DNA of 64,000 bases, from assembly GCA_030180135.1 (NCBI GenBank), contig CM058237.1:103527489-103591488 (forward strand), given 5' to 3'. Numbering within the stretch: position 1 is the first letter of the stretch; each line of letters starts with the position of its first letter. Under the pieces are notes generated by a model. The model was not told where the DNA came from and did no database searches. It saw only the letters and a list, made by a program, of their open reading frames with translations. Origin of the DNA: Orychophragmus violaceus. Its lineage: Eukaryota > Streptophyta > Magnoliopsida > Brassicales > Brassicaceae. Shown one piece after another: positions 23,919 through 34,922 of the stretch. The position numbers and the translations under genes were made by a program.

Positions 23919-26900
23919 ATCTCCCACTTGTACTGGAATCTCTGTATTCATAATCCTTTTGTCACAATATCTCGATTAGTCATAAGGCAAGATTGGTGTC
24001 ATCCTTATAAAGCCTAATCTTGTTCATCGGACTCTGATTCGATACTGACAATCCAAACGACTCGGGACAGTCCGTTTGAGCATGGCCATGCATTTTCCAG
24101 TATTCAAATCTCCGATTGGCCTAGAGATATTCACTCCATTTATATTGGAGGGACAAATTCCGTCTTGTTCCATCACTGTAAACTACTCATTTCATAATGT
24201 ACCCAAACAAGGTCCTTATAACTATCGCAGAACGATAGCGTTAGACAATGATCAAAGTGCATCAGTCCATGTGCAGTCACATGCATGCGAACTCAGGTCT
24301 AAGGACTATACTCTATAGTCGTAGTAAGAATCTCTTATGACACAGATATAAATATCCTGAAGAGTTCTTATAAGCGGGTCTTGTCCGGTCGTATGTTCCC
24401 AAACATACACCTATGTACTGACTTTGATGCCGCGCATCTATGACACACTGAGACTTTGTCATAAGTCACATACCAATCCAGTCTCACACGGTTGTTGGTG
24501 TTCCAATTTCAACAACCTTCGACTAGGGACGGGATGATATAAAACATCTATCAAATATAGGGTCTCATGATCAAGCTAAATGACTTCGATGACTCAAGAT
24601 CAAGTCATTTACTTCGATGACCTATAAAATGGTTCATATCACTTTGGAACGATTATTTCATCACAGCTAAAATAATCTTGAAATAATAATTTCATTAAAC
24701 ATCTTAAATGTTGTTTCAAGAACATATCCAATAACTAAATAAAGCCCTTTAATAACTCCCACTGAAAATAAGATTACATCTTAATTTCACTTATCCTACA
24801 GCAACAGTCCGCGACTCGTGCTTAGGCCTAAGGAGTGGCTTCGTTAATAGATTAGCAACGTTCTCATTCGTTGAAACTTGCTGATCTACTTAACATCTCT
24901 GTCATTTATCTTACGGAATAGGTTATACCTATCCTCAAGGTGTTTGGACCTCTGATGTGCAGCTAGTCTCATCTATGCTGGGAATCACATCAAGTTTAGC
25001 GACGAACTCTTCTTTCCAAACAACCTCTTTCGCCACTTCCCAAGCTGCGAAATGTTCAGCTTAAGTCATTGAGTCAGCAACAGTGCCTTGCACCGCCAGA
25101 TAGACACAAGATATAACCGGACTGTGATCGGAAATCATCTTTGTCTATTGGAAACTTGCCTTTCAGACTCTACCGACTCGTAGCACCTCACTTTCTCCGT
25201 AACTCAAGAATTCATCCTTAGTATTCCTCAAATACTTTAGGATATTCTTTACGGCAATCCAGTGATTCTTTGCTGGATTTGACTGGTCTTTACTTGTCTT
25301 GCTTAACATTAAAGCAACATTAAACAAGTACGTTTCATGACATACATGATAGATCCAATTGCCGACGCATATGGAATCTCATCCATGCATTTAAGCTCAG
25401 CAGTTATCGTAGGATACTGTATCTTGCTTAACTTACTGCCATGTGACATTGGCATAAAACCCTTCTTGGATTGCTCAAAACGTGTAGGACTTTGTCAATT
25501 TAAGAATCCTGACTTTGTCCTACCAGCTCTTTTGGATCTCTATCTTTAGATCCAAAATCCAAGAATTACGTGGCTTTACCCATGTCAATCATTAAACCAA
25601 CTCCCAGCTAGTCCTTTTACCGACTACAGCGTTGGGACGTCATTTTCGAGAATCAGTATGTCATCGACATACAATATGAGAAATTCAATATCGCTCCCAC
25701 TAATCTATTAGTAAACACACAGTTCCGCTTCGTTCCTGTTCAAGTCAAAACCTTGACTACTTCAACAGAACGAAGATTCCAACTCCGATATGTTTGCTTC
25801 CATCCATTAATGGATCGATGAAGCTAACTTACATAAAATGTAATTTTCGGAGTTCGGGCTCACTTTCGCTTCTTTGAATTTCGCAGATTTGTCGCTTTCA
25901 ATGATCATCAGATCATGCGAACTTTCAATGATTATCAGTTTCAACTAATGACGAGAAATCACTCTCGGATTAGTAACTGATTCATTCATATCTGCGAACT
26001 TCAGGCTCCACAGGTGTAGATTCTACAGAAATCTGTAAATCCTTCCGCTGCTCTCCCTCAATAGGTTAAGCAGCCCCCTGTATTTCTCGAATTTCTTCGA
26101 GTTGTACTTTTACTCCCACTGTTCTTCTTGGAAAGTAACTTCCCTTCTTAGAAAACAGAATGGTCGTAAAAATACTTTTTACTCCCACTGTTCTTCTTGG
26201 AAAGTAATTTCCCTTCTTAGAAAACAGATTGGACGTAAAAGTAACAAGCCTTAGTTTCTCTAGGACAACCAGCGAAGTAGCACAACTACAAATACTCAGT
26301 AAAGACAAATTTGGATCGATTCCAATCCACATTAACGTGGTGTCTTTCAACTGATATTTGTGGAACTATTTCAGCGTAAACTTAGATATTTTAGAGCGTT
26401 ATTCTTAAATAATATCATGGAAGATTCGTGTGACTCATCTTTAATCATTTCTAATAAGATCTGATTCTTTCTCACAGAAACACCTTCAGGTTTTCAGGAG
26501 AAATGAGCTGTGAAGCGATTTCACACTCATTAAGATGATCACACAATCAATGACTTAAGTATTCTTACTCGTGATTTAATCCAGAGTCTTAATACTTTTG
26601 TCATTCAGATCCTATACTTCATTCTGGAACTCTTTCGACCATGTCAAAGAATTCCGACTTGTGTCTCATCAAATGAACACAGTCATACTCACTGAAGTAA
26701 TCAGTAGAGAAAATGAAGTACAGGAGATTTTCTCTGGCATTACTGCTCATTGGGCCACATACATGAGTATGTTTCAGGTCCAATAAGCCTTTGGGCTTTT
26801 CTCTAGCTCGGCTAAGATAGGCCCTTTACCTTTCGGTCTAGTAAACATAATTCAAGTCTCATAAGATATTTTATCAAATGAGCCCAACAGTCCATGACTA

Positions 26901-27223
26901 TGGGATTTCTGAATCTGACTTACTCTATGTGACCAAGACTTTATGCCAAGAAAAATTCAGGTTTAATTCATCAGATTTAAACCAATTCGGTATTTATGTT
27001 ACATTTAGGCACTCTTTGGTTTAAGATATAAAACCCATTCCATGAATAGGGTGCTACAATTAATATTTCATTAAGATCAAAAGAACAAGACTTGTCTTTT
27101 ATCAAAATGAAAAACATTCAAATTCTTACAAGAAAATGAAAGACAATTCTGCTTAAAGCAGGTACATTGTAGCAATTACTTAATACAAAACCAAGCCTCA
27201 AAGGGATCTATAAGTGAAAAACC
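23919..27223 (-). pseudogene. Cop4 decayed pol and 3' UTR
   Basis: Minus-strand pol remnants are collinear with those of Cop1 and Cop2 and equally broken. The integrase-start segment is near 26600-26780 and the RT segment near 25600-25900. A direct duplication of about 67 bp (26107-26173 and 26174-26240) is private to this copy. The 3' UTR portion (23919-24760) carries the recurring opposite-strand 80-codon ORF at 24076-24318. Confidence 0.82.
26107..26240. repeat. Direct duplication of about 67 bp in Cop4 pol remnant
   Basis: Two adjacent copies starting CTTTTACTCCCACTG and CTTTTTACTCCCACTG. Cop1 (about 812-870) and Cop2 (about 14682-14740) have a single copy, so the duplication arose in this lineage. 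Confidence 0.8.
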
Positions 27224-28243
27224 CTACGGCTGAGGCAGCATCCCAAGCTCCTTCCAGACATGTAGTTTCACTTGCCCTTCCTTCAACGTTCTACTGTTGC
27301 TTAGGCTCTGCATATTATCACAAATATCAGTGCCACAACCAGTATCCAATACCTTTAAGGTAGAACTTGAAGTAATAACATGAATACCTGAGGAAGTAGT
27401 CTCATACATCAACTTCAATTCCTCATCATCTTCCATGAATTTAATGCAATTTCTCTTCCAATGCCCTGTCTCCTTACAGTAGCAGCACTTACCAACGTAA
27501 GAGGTATCTGACTCGGGCTCAGAAGACACACGCTTGCCATGATTCAAAATCTGGACAACTTTGTCTTCTCCCTTGTCAGCATTAGGTTTAGTAAACCTAC
27601 CCTTCTCATTCATGAGATTGTACAGGGTACTCTTCACGTTTGGCTCAACTGTCTTGAGCATATCATGCAGTTCAGTCAGTGTCTTCGTTAAGCCTTTCTT
27701 GATATAGTTCCTTCTGAACTTATCATAGCTTGACGGCAGTAACTGCAGAATGATTTCAGTTGCCAACTCTTGGCTAACTGGATAATCCAGTTTCCTCAGG
27801 TTATCAATGTAACCCATCATTTTACTGACATGAGGACTCACTGGATTATCATTTGGTAGCTTGCAGCTAGTGAGAGACTTAACCAACCGGTATCTCTCCA
27901 CTCTTATCTGCTCCTGAAATTTCAATTTCAGGCTGCTGATCATCTCTATTGGCGACTCCATGTTCTCATATTGCTTCTGCAAGTCTGAGTCCATGGTAGC
28001 CAATATCAGACCACGCACATCTACCGCATCATTATAATGCTTATTCCAAGCATCATATACTGCATGAGAAGCATTGGACCCGATCCTCACGGGGAGAGCT
28101 CTCTCAAGGACATAGTCCTTTCTCTCCTGTCTGAGGACTAGCCTCAGGTTCCGCGACCAAGTCAAGAAATTTGATCCGTTCAGCTTGTCCATCTCAAGGA
28201 CAGACCGGATCGAGAAAGTGTTTTGATTGTTTGTGCTAGTCAT
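27224..28243 (-). CDS. Cop4 gag (Copia-type capsid protein with zinc knuckle), open, 339 aa
   Basis: An uninterrupted ORF from ATG 28241-28243 to a TAG at 27224-27226. Residues about 1-200 form a Copia-type gag domain with a TWSRNLRLVL motif near the N terminus and a MMGYIDNLRKLDYPVSQELA stretch. A CCHC zinc knuckle (CCYCKETGHWKRNC) lies near residues 255-268, and a protease start with an LDTGCG motif near 300 ends after about 40 more residues, without the rest of pol. The family role is RNA binding and virus-like-particle assembly in the cytoplasm. The gag differs strongly from that of Cop3 and Cop5. The acceptor-like TTTTCAG is 2 nt upstream of the ATG. An open gag beside a dead pol may mean selection on gag, or only recent copying. 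Confidence 0.85.
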   Translation of the reverse strand: MTSTNNQNTFSIRSVLEMDKLNGSNFLTWSRNLRLVLRQERKDYVLERALPVRIGSNASHAVYDAWNKHYNDAVDVRGLILATMDSDLQKQYENMESPIEMISSLKLKFQEQIRVERYRLVKSLTSCKLPNDNPVSPHVSKMMGYIDNLRKLDYPVSQELATEIILQLLPSSYDKFRRNYIKKGLTKTLTELHDMLKTVEPNVKSTLYNLMNEKGRFTKPNADKGEDKVVQILNHGKRVSSEPESDTSYVGKCCYCKETGHWKRNCIKFMEDDEELKLMYETTSSGIHVITSSSTLKVLDTGCGTDICDNMQSLSNSRTLKEGQVKLHVWKELGMLPQP

Positions 28244-29928
28244 AACTGAAAATTAAGATAAAAGGATTTTAGTTAATATGTTCAATATGATTAATCTCGT
28301 ATTAAATTTAATATGATTAATCACGCATTATATTCAATAACATAAGTTACCCTCAATAGAATATAATGATTCCAAGATCCACATATAACTAAGATCAAAA
28401 TGGGCCACTGGCCGTCACCCAATCTTAGCTTATATCGGTAAGCCCTATATCGGCTAATTATATCCGTGATATAACTCTTGGTTGTGAATCTGGGCCCGAG
28501 GCCCAATCCACTCTGATGTCTCAAGGCCCGGGACTCCCGATGGCCTAGTCAAGAAAACCAGACTATACAGTCATGTAATCATTAATGTCTGGGACTCCCA
28601 ATGACATTTATGAATCACAAACCGTCTTACCCACGCAAAAGCAGACACCCTCACACTGTAAGGCCATGAGTACAATTGAATGGGCTTCGACAGCTGACAT
28701 AGACTGGACAAGACATCCAACGCTTGATATTATTTGAGGTTTGTAGGTTTATTAAAATTCATCCCAAAATAGAAGATTACTATTTTGGGAAACTTTCCCT
28801 TTTGGGAAACCTACTAATTTTGGAAACTTTCTAAAATTGGAAACTTCCTAAAAACGGAAACTTTCTAACTTTAGAAATTTCTTTAAAATCCAAAACCCGC
28901 AAATCCAGAAACTTCTAATTTTAAGAAACTTTCTAATTTCAAAATTTCGGAAACTTTAATTTAAAATCGACTTTATAATTTTATAAAATAAATTTTAAAT
29001 TAATCTGAAGAAAGACTCAAATAATTGGCCCAATTGTTTTAACTTCTTGGCCCGAGGCCCAAGAATTGGTCCATGTCCAAGACATGACCCAATTGTCCAA
29101 TTAAATGACATAACCGGTCTGGTTCATTAAAATTGGTCTAACCAAATTTTAATTACTACGATGACCACAATTGTCAACCGGTTATTTACTAAACCGGATT
29201 TTCTCAATTTATTTGGTCCAACCAAATCAAATTAGAAAATCCTGGTTTAGGCACTAAATCCAATAATTCTTTCGACATTGGATTTCTTGTCCCGGTTTAA
29301 CCAGACTTAATAAAATTATTAAATCTGTTTATTAAACCGTGACGTTTAATTTTAATCAAAATATTAAACCGAGCCTTAAACCAACCATGCCGATCGATGG
29401 ACCAACCGTGTCGATCGATCCATCAACCGCATCGGTCGATGCTCTCAGCATCGATCCTGCATCGATCGTGCATTGATCCTGTATCGATCGATGCTCTCAC
29501 GCATGCACTGAACCGAGCCAAAATCCTAACCGTGTCGATCGATGTGCACCAACCGCATCGGTCGATGCACCAATATCGAATCTGCATCGATCCTGCATCG
29601 ATCGATGCTTTCACGCGTTAACAGGGTTACCCGATAGACTGTATCGACTGATCCATGCGATCGTATCGATCGATCCATGCGATCTTCGAACTGTATCGAC
29701 CGATCCATGCGATCGTATCGATCGATACATGCAATCCCAGCCGATTCTCAATCTTATGAAAATCGCATTCTCCCAAATCATATAGCTTGGTTTCTGCGAT
29801 TTAATGTGTGTTTAGGTTTCAATTCTTGTTACTTAAGTAGTTTCTCTTATCAGTAGTTGATTCAAAACACTTTTAAACAAGAAAACAATCCTAAACATTG
29901 AATCTAAACAAGAAAAACCAGAACCATT
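28244..29928 (-). other. Cop4 untranslated leader (type 1)
   Basis: This includes the splice-acceptor-like site next to gag (28246-28255), the recurring 67-codon ORF (28321-28524), GGAAACTTTCTA-like blocks (28785-28960) and a zone of TCGATCGATAC and CATCGACCGATGC motifs (29390-29740) that also occurs in Cop5. ORFs inside the TCGATCG zone are compositional. Confidence 0.7.
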
Positions 29929-29941
29929 GGCTCTGATACCA
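29929..29941 (-). promoter_or_regulatory. Cop4 primer-binding site
   Basis: Minus strand TGGTATCAGAGCC, one base inside the LTR; tRNA-iMet type. Confidence 0.9.
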
Positions 29942-29942
29942 C

Positions 29943-30582
29943 TGTAGGAACGTTTAGTTGATCCTGATTCAATTCCAGATTCATATCAACCTAAACATGC
30001 GATCTAGGTTCTTCTCAGAATAGAAACAATTGATGATCTCACCTGATACCTGTTAATTGCAGCGGAAAGAGATGGTATGTTAGAGATCAGAGAGCCACCG
30101 AGAGATAACTCCTCCAGAGGTTCACACACGCGCACCAATCAAGAAGAAGGCTGCTAGGCCACTAAGGAACTCGGCACACAGAGAGAGAGAGTTTACGGCT
30201 CGTTTTTAGGGTTGTGTTAGAAAGAACCAGACCCGAGTTTTATTTATAAAACTCGCCTGGTTTCCTCTGCACTGTGTCGATCGACACACCTTGTGTATCG
30301 ATCGACACACCGTGGCCAAAAACCTTTTATTCTCTTTAAGTACAGTAAATGCCTAGCACTTTTACCGTACTTCTGCTAAGCCGTTCCTATAACTTTCCTG
30401 TTAGCTTAGGCGTGTGACCCATATGGGATCATATAATAAAGGCAATAAGTCCAAGACTTATAGATCATGAGCGGACTCTAGCAAGCCATCATGACCCCCA
30501 GTATTATATGACTTATGTCTGATCATTGACATACTCTTACTTTCTAGAGACAGTACCGAGATTACTGGACACAATTCCAACA
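29943..30582 (-). repeat. Cop4 5' LTR (end type 1)
   Basis: 640 bp, pairs with 23279-23918. Splice donor CAG followed by GTGAGATC at 30043/30042 on the minus strand. Next to it at 30583 is the second ATCAG and then the rest of the Cop3 primer-binding site. Confidence 0.95.
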
Positions 30583-32309
30583 ATCAGAGCCATTGGTTCT
30601 GTTAGGATTTCTTGTTTAGAATCATGTTTAGGTTGTTTAGAAGTATTTGAATCAATATATGATAAGAAAATACTTAAGAAACAAAGAATTAAAACCTAAA
30701 CTAACTAGAAATCGCATGATCCGATCTATATGAATCGGTATGCGTCGGAGTGTTGATCGGTTTCGGATCACACGTCCGGATCGTTTGATGCACAAACCGA
30801 TCATGGATCGGGTTGTGTCGTCGATACGATCGTCGACATGGGCGAGCGACGGGTCGATCGGACATGACGCACGGACGGATCAAGGATTGCGTCGCGTGGT
30901 CGATCCGATCAGCTGAGAGACGCGTCCCAATCCGTGGCCTTGACGCGCGAGAGATCGACCGTGATCGCATGGATCTCGCGTCCTGCACCTCTCGGCCCGT
31001 CTCGTCCCGATCGCACGTCCCGCCTGTCTCGCGTCTCGACCCAAGCCATCCCGTCCCGCGTCCCGTCCCGTCCCGATCGTGTGTTGATTGCGGCTGTCTC
31101 GCGTGAAGCTTGCGTCGGATCGTGGACGGTTCGTGACCTAATGGTCGGTTCGGTTTTGGCTTGTGTTGGTTCGGTTTAAAACTTGATTAAATCTTAATCG
31201 TCACGGTTTAATAATTACAGATTTAATAATATTTATTAAGTTCTGGTTAAACCGGGATAAGAAATCCAAAGTCGAAAAAATTGGATTTAGTGCCTAAACC
31301 AGTGGTTTTCTAATTTGATTTGGTTGGACCAAATAAATTGAGAAAATCCGGTTTAGTAAATAACCGGTTGACAATTGTGGTCATCGTAGTAATTAATTTT
31401 GGTTAGACCAATTTTAATGAACCAGACCGGTTATGTCATTTAATTGGGCAATTGGGTTATGTCTTGGACATGGACCAATTCTTGGGCCTCGGGCCAAGAA
31501 GTTAAAACAATTGGGCCAATTATTTGAGTCTTTTCTTCAGATTTAATTTAAAATTTATTTATATAAAATAAAAAAAAAAATCGATTTTAAATTAATCTGT
31601 TTTCAAAATCTGAAATTAGAAAGTTTCTTAAATTAGAAGTTTCTAGATTTGCATGTTTTTGGATTTTAGGAAATTTCTATATTTAGAAAGTTTCCAATTT
31701 TAGGAAGTTTCCAATTTTAGAAAGTTTCCAAAATTAGTAGGTTTCCCAAAAGGGAAAGTTTCCCAAAATAGTAATCTTCTATTTTGGGATAAAATTTTAA
31801 TAAACCTACAAACCTCAAACAATATCAAGCGTTGGATGTCTTGTCCAGTCTATGTCAGCTGTCGAAGCCCATTCAATTGTACTCATGGCCTTACAGTGTG
31901 AGGGTGTCTTCTTTTGCGTGGGTAAGACGGTTTGTGATTCATAAATGTCATTGGGAGTCCCAGACATTAGTGATTACATGACTGTATAGTCTGGTTTTCT
32001 TGACTAGGCCATCGGGAGTCCCGGGCCTTGAGACATCAGAGTGGATTGGGCCTCGGGCCCAGATTCACAACCAAGAATTATATCACGGATATAATTAGCC
32101 GAGATAGGGCTTACCGATATAAGCTAAGGTTGGGTGACGGCCAGTGGCCCACTTTGATCTTAGTTATATGTGGATCTTGGAATCATTATATTCTATTGAG
32201 GGTAACTGATGTTATTGAATATAATGCGAGATTAATCATATTAAGTATAATACAAGATTAATCATATTGAACATATTAACTAATAACCTTTTAATCTTAC
32301 ATTTCAGCT
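30583..32309 (+). other. Cop3 untranslated leader (type 2), after Cop4
   Basis: This begins with the duplicated ATCAG and the end of the Cop3 primer-binding site. A GATCG- and CGTCCCG-rich zone (30700-31130) matches the leaders of Cop1 and Cop2. The gag-proximal part has blocks of GGAAAGTTTCC type (31610-31760) and the recurring small ORF, here 77 codons (32028-32261). ATTTCAG at 32301-32307 lies 2 nt before the gag ATG. Confidence 0.7.
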
Positions 32310-32598
32310 ATGACTACTACAAGCACTCAAAACACATTCTCAATCCGGTCTGTTCTCGAAAAGGAGAAGCTGACTGGAACGAACTTCCTGACGTGGTCAA
32401 GGAACTTGAGGCTGGTCCTCAAGCAGGAGAAGAAGGATTATGTCCTTCGTGATCCCCTCCCCGAGAGGCCTCCTAACAATGCCGCCAGGACTCTGCATAA
32501 TGCTTGGGAAAAGCATTCGTCAGATGAAAATGATGTCTATTGCCTGATGTTGGCGACCATGACTGCTGAGCTGTAAATGCAGTTTGAGAGTGTGTTGT
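32310..32598 (+). pseudogene. Cop3 gag, 5' fragment with stop, cut by Cop5
   Basis: It starts at ATG 32310 and matches Cop5 gag closely for 88 codons, then hits a TAA at 32574-32576 where Cop5 has a CAA codon. Eight codons later the frame is cut by Cop5 at 32598. The reading resumes in frame at 40429 after the duplicated GTTGT. The C-to-T change, not the insertion alone, breaks the ORF. Confidence 0.9.
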
Positions 32599-33272
32599 TG
32601 TTGGAATTGTGTCCAGTAATCTCGGTACTGTCTCTAGAAAGTAAGAGTATGTCAATGATCAGACATAAGTCATATAATACTGGGGGTCATGATGGCTTGC
32701 TAGAGTCCGCTCATGATCTATAAGTCTTGGACTTATTGCCTTTATTATATGATCCCATATGGGTCACACGCCTAAGCTAACAGGAAAATGTGTAGGAACG
32801 GTTTAGCAGAAGTACGGTAAAAGTGCTAGGCATTTACTGTACTTAGAGAGAATAAAACGGTTTAGCTACTCTGTGTCGATCGATACACAAGGTGTGTCGG
32901 TCGACACAGTGTGCGAATACCGTCGAGTTAATTGGTGTTTGGGCCAAATGGCCCAAACGGAACAGGACGAGTTTTGTGTCATAAAACTCGAGTTTCAGAC
33001 TGATTAGCCCTAACACTTGAGCCGTAAACTCTCTCTCTCTCTGCGCCGAATTCCTCTAGTGATCTAGCAGTCGTTTCCTGTGATCGCGTGTGTGAACCTT
33101 TGGAGGATTCATCCCTCGGTGTTTCTCTGATCTCAGACATACCATCTATTTCCGCTGCAAACAGGTATAAGGTGAGATCATCATTTGTTTCTATTCTGAG
33201 AAGAACCTAGATCGCATGTTTAGGTTGATATGAATCTAAGAATTGAATCAGGATCAACTAAACGTTCCTTCA
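32599..33272 (+). repeat. Cop5 5' LTR (end type 1)
   Basis: TG/CA-bounded, with start TGTTGGAATTGTGTCC. It contains two near-palindromes of the TGTGTCGATCGA type (32870-32912). Donor-like AAG followed by GTGAGATC at 33171/33172; a weaker ACAG/GTATAAGG is 7 nt earlier. Confidence 0.96.
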
Positions 33273-33273
33273 G

Positions 33274-33286
33274 TGGTATCAGAGCC
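33274..33286 (+). promoter_or_regulatory. Cop5 primer-binding site
   Basis: TGGTATCAGAGCC one base after the LTR end; tRNA-iMet type, intact. Confidence 0.92.
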
Positions 33287-34922
33287 ATGGTTATGGTTTT
33301 TCTTGTTTAGATTCAATGTTTAGGATTGTTTTCTTGTTTAAAAGTGTTTTGAATCAACTACTGATAAGAGAAACCATTTAAGCAACAAGAATTGAAATCT
33401 AAACACACCTAAAATCGCAGAAACCAAGCTATATTGACTTGGTAGAATGCGATTTTCAAAAGTCAGTATCGACCAGAATCGCATGGATCGATCGATACGA
33501 TCGCATGGATCGGTCGATACAGTCTATCGGCAAAACCAGTTAAACGCGTGAAAGCATCGATCGATACAGGATCGATGCAGGTTCGATATTGGTGCATCGA
33601 CCGATGCGGTTGGTGCACATCGATCGACACGGTTAGGGTTTTGGCTCGGATCCGTGCATGCGTAAGAGCATCGATCGATACAGGATCGATGCACGATCGA
33701 TGCAGGATCGATGCTGAGAGCATCGACCGATGGGGTTGATGGATCGATCGACACGGTTGGTCCATCGATCGACATGGTTGGTTTAAGGCTCGGTTTAATT
33801 TTAATTAAAATTAATTCGTCCTGGTTTGATAAACAGATTTAATAATTTTATTAAGTCTGGTTAAACCGGGACAAGAAATCCAATGTCGAAAGAATTATTG
33901 GATTTAGTGCCTAAACCAGGATTTTCTAATTTGATTTGGTTGGACCAAATAAATTGAGAAAATCCGGTTTAGTAAATAACCGGTTGACAATTGTGGTCAT
34001 CGTAGTAATTAAAATTTGGTTAGACCAATTTTAATGAACCAGACCGGTTATGTCATTTAATTGGACAATTGGGTCATGTCTTGGACATGGACCAGTTCTT
34101 GGGCCTCGGGCCAAGAAGTTAAAACAATTGGGCCAGTTATTTGAGTCTTTCTTCAGATTAATTTAAAATTTATTTTATAAAATTATAAAGTCGATTTTAA
34201 ATTAAAGTTTCCGATATTTTGAAATTAGAAAGTTTCTTATTTTATAGAAGTTTCTGGATTTGCGGATTTTGGATTTTAAAGAAATTTCTAAAGTAAGAAA
34301 GTTTCCGTTTTTAGAAAGTTTCCAATTTTAGAAAGTTTCCAAAAATAGTAGGTTTCCAAAAATGGAAAGTTTCCCGAAATAGTAATCTTCTATTTTGGGA
34401 ATGATTTTTAAATAAACCTACGAACCTCAAATAATATCAAGCGTTGGATGTCTTGTCCATTCTATGTCAGCTGTCGAAGCCCATTCAATTGTATTCATGG
34501 CCTTACAGTGTGAGGGTGTCTGCTTTTGCGTGGATAAGACGGTTTGTGATTCATAAATGTCATTGGGAGTCCCAGACATTAATGATTACATGACTGTATA
34601 GTCTGGTTTTCTTGACTAGGCCATCGGGAGTCCCGGGCCTTGAGACATCAGAGTGGATTGGGCCTCGGGCCCAGATTCACAACCAAGAGTTATATCACGG
34701 ATATAATTAGCCGATATAGGGCTTACCGATATAAGCTAAGGTTTGGTGACGGCCAGTGGCCCACTTTAATCTTAGTTATATGTGGATCTTGGAATCATTA
34801 TATTCTATTGATGGTAACTTATGTTATTGAATATAATGCGTGATTAATCATATTAAATTTAATACGAGATTAATCATATTGAACATTTTAACTAATAACC
34901 TTTTTATCTATATATTTCAGCT
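33287..34922 (+). other. Cop5 untranslated leader (type 1)
   Basis: A TCGATCGATAC/CATCGACCGATGC-rich zone (33465-33785) is followed by AT-rich sequence with repeated GAAAGTTTCC blocks (34230-34390), the recurring 67-codon ORF (34640-34843), and a pyrimidine-rich acceptor-like CTATATATTTCAG ending at 34920, 2 nt before the gag-pol ATG. Confidence 0.72.

Larger units (their letters stand above)
23279..30582 (-). mobile_element. Cop4: complete non-autonomous Ty1/copia element with open gag
   Basis: LTRs of 640 bp at 23279-23918 (3') and 29943-30582 (5') are flanked by perfect ATCAG duplications (23274-23278, 30583-30587). It is oriented opposite to its host Cop3 and splits the Cop3 primer-binding site, which should have ended replication of Cop3. 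The LTRs differ at about three positions by eye. Inside are an open 339-codon gag, a dead pol, and a leader of the same end type as Cop5. Confidence 0.96.

Noticed and set aside
29397..29708. ORFs rich in Ile-Asp-Arg-Cys in the TCGATCG zone (also 33463-33775)
   Set aside because: Repeat translation; open on both strands at once.
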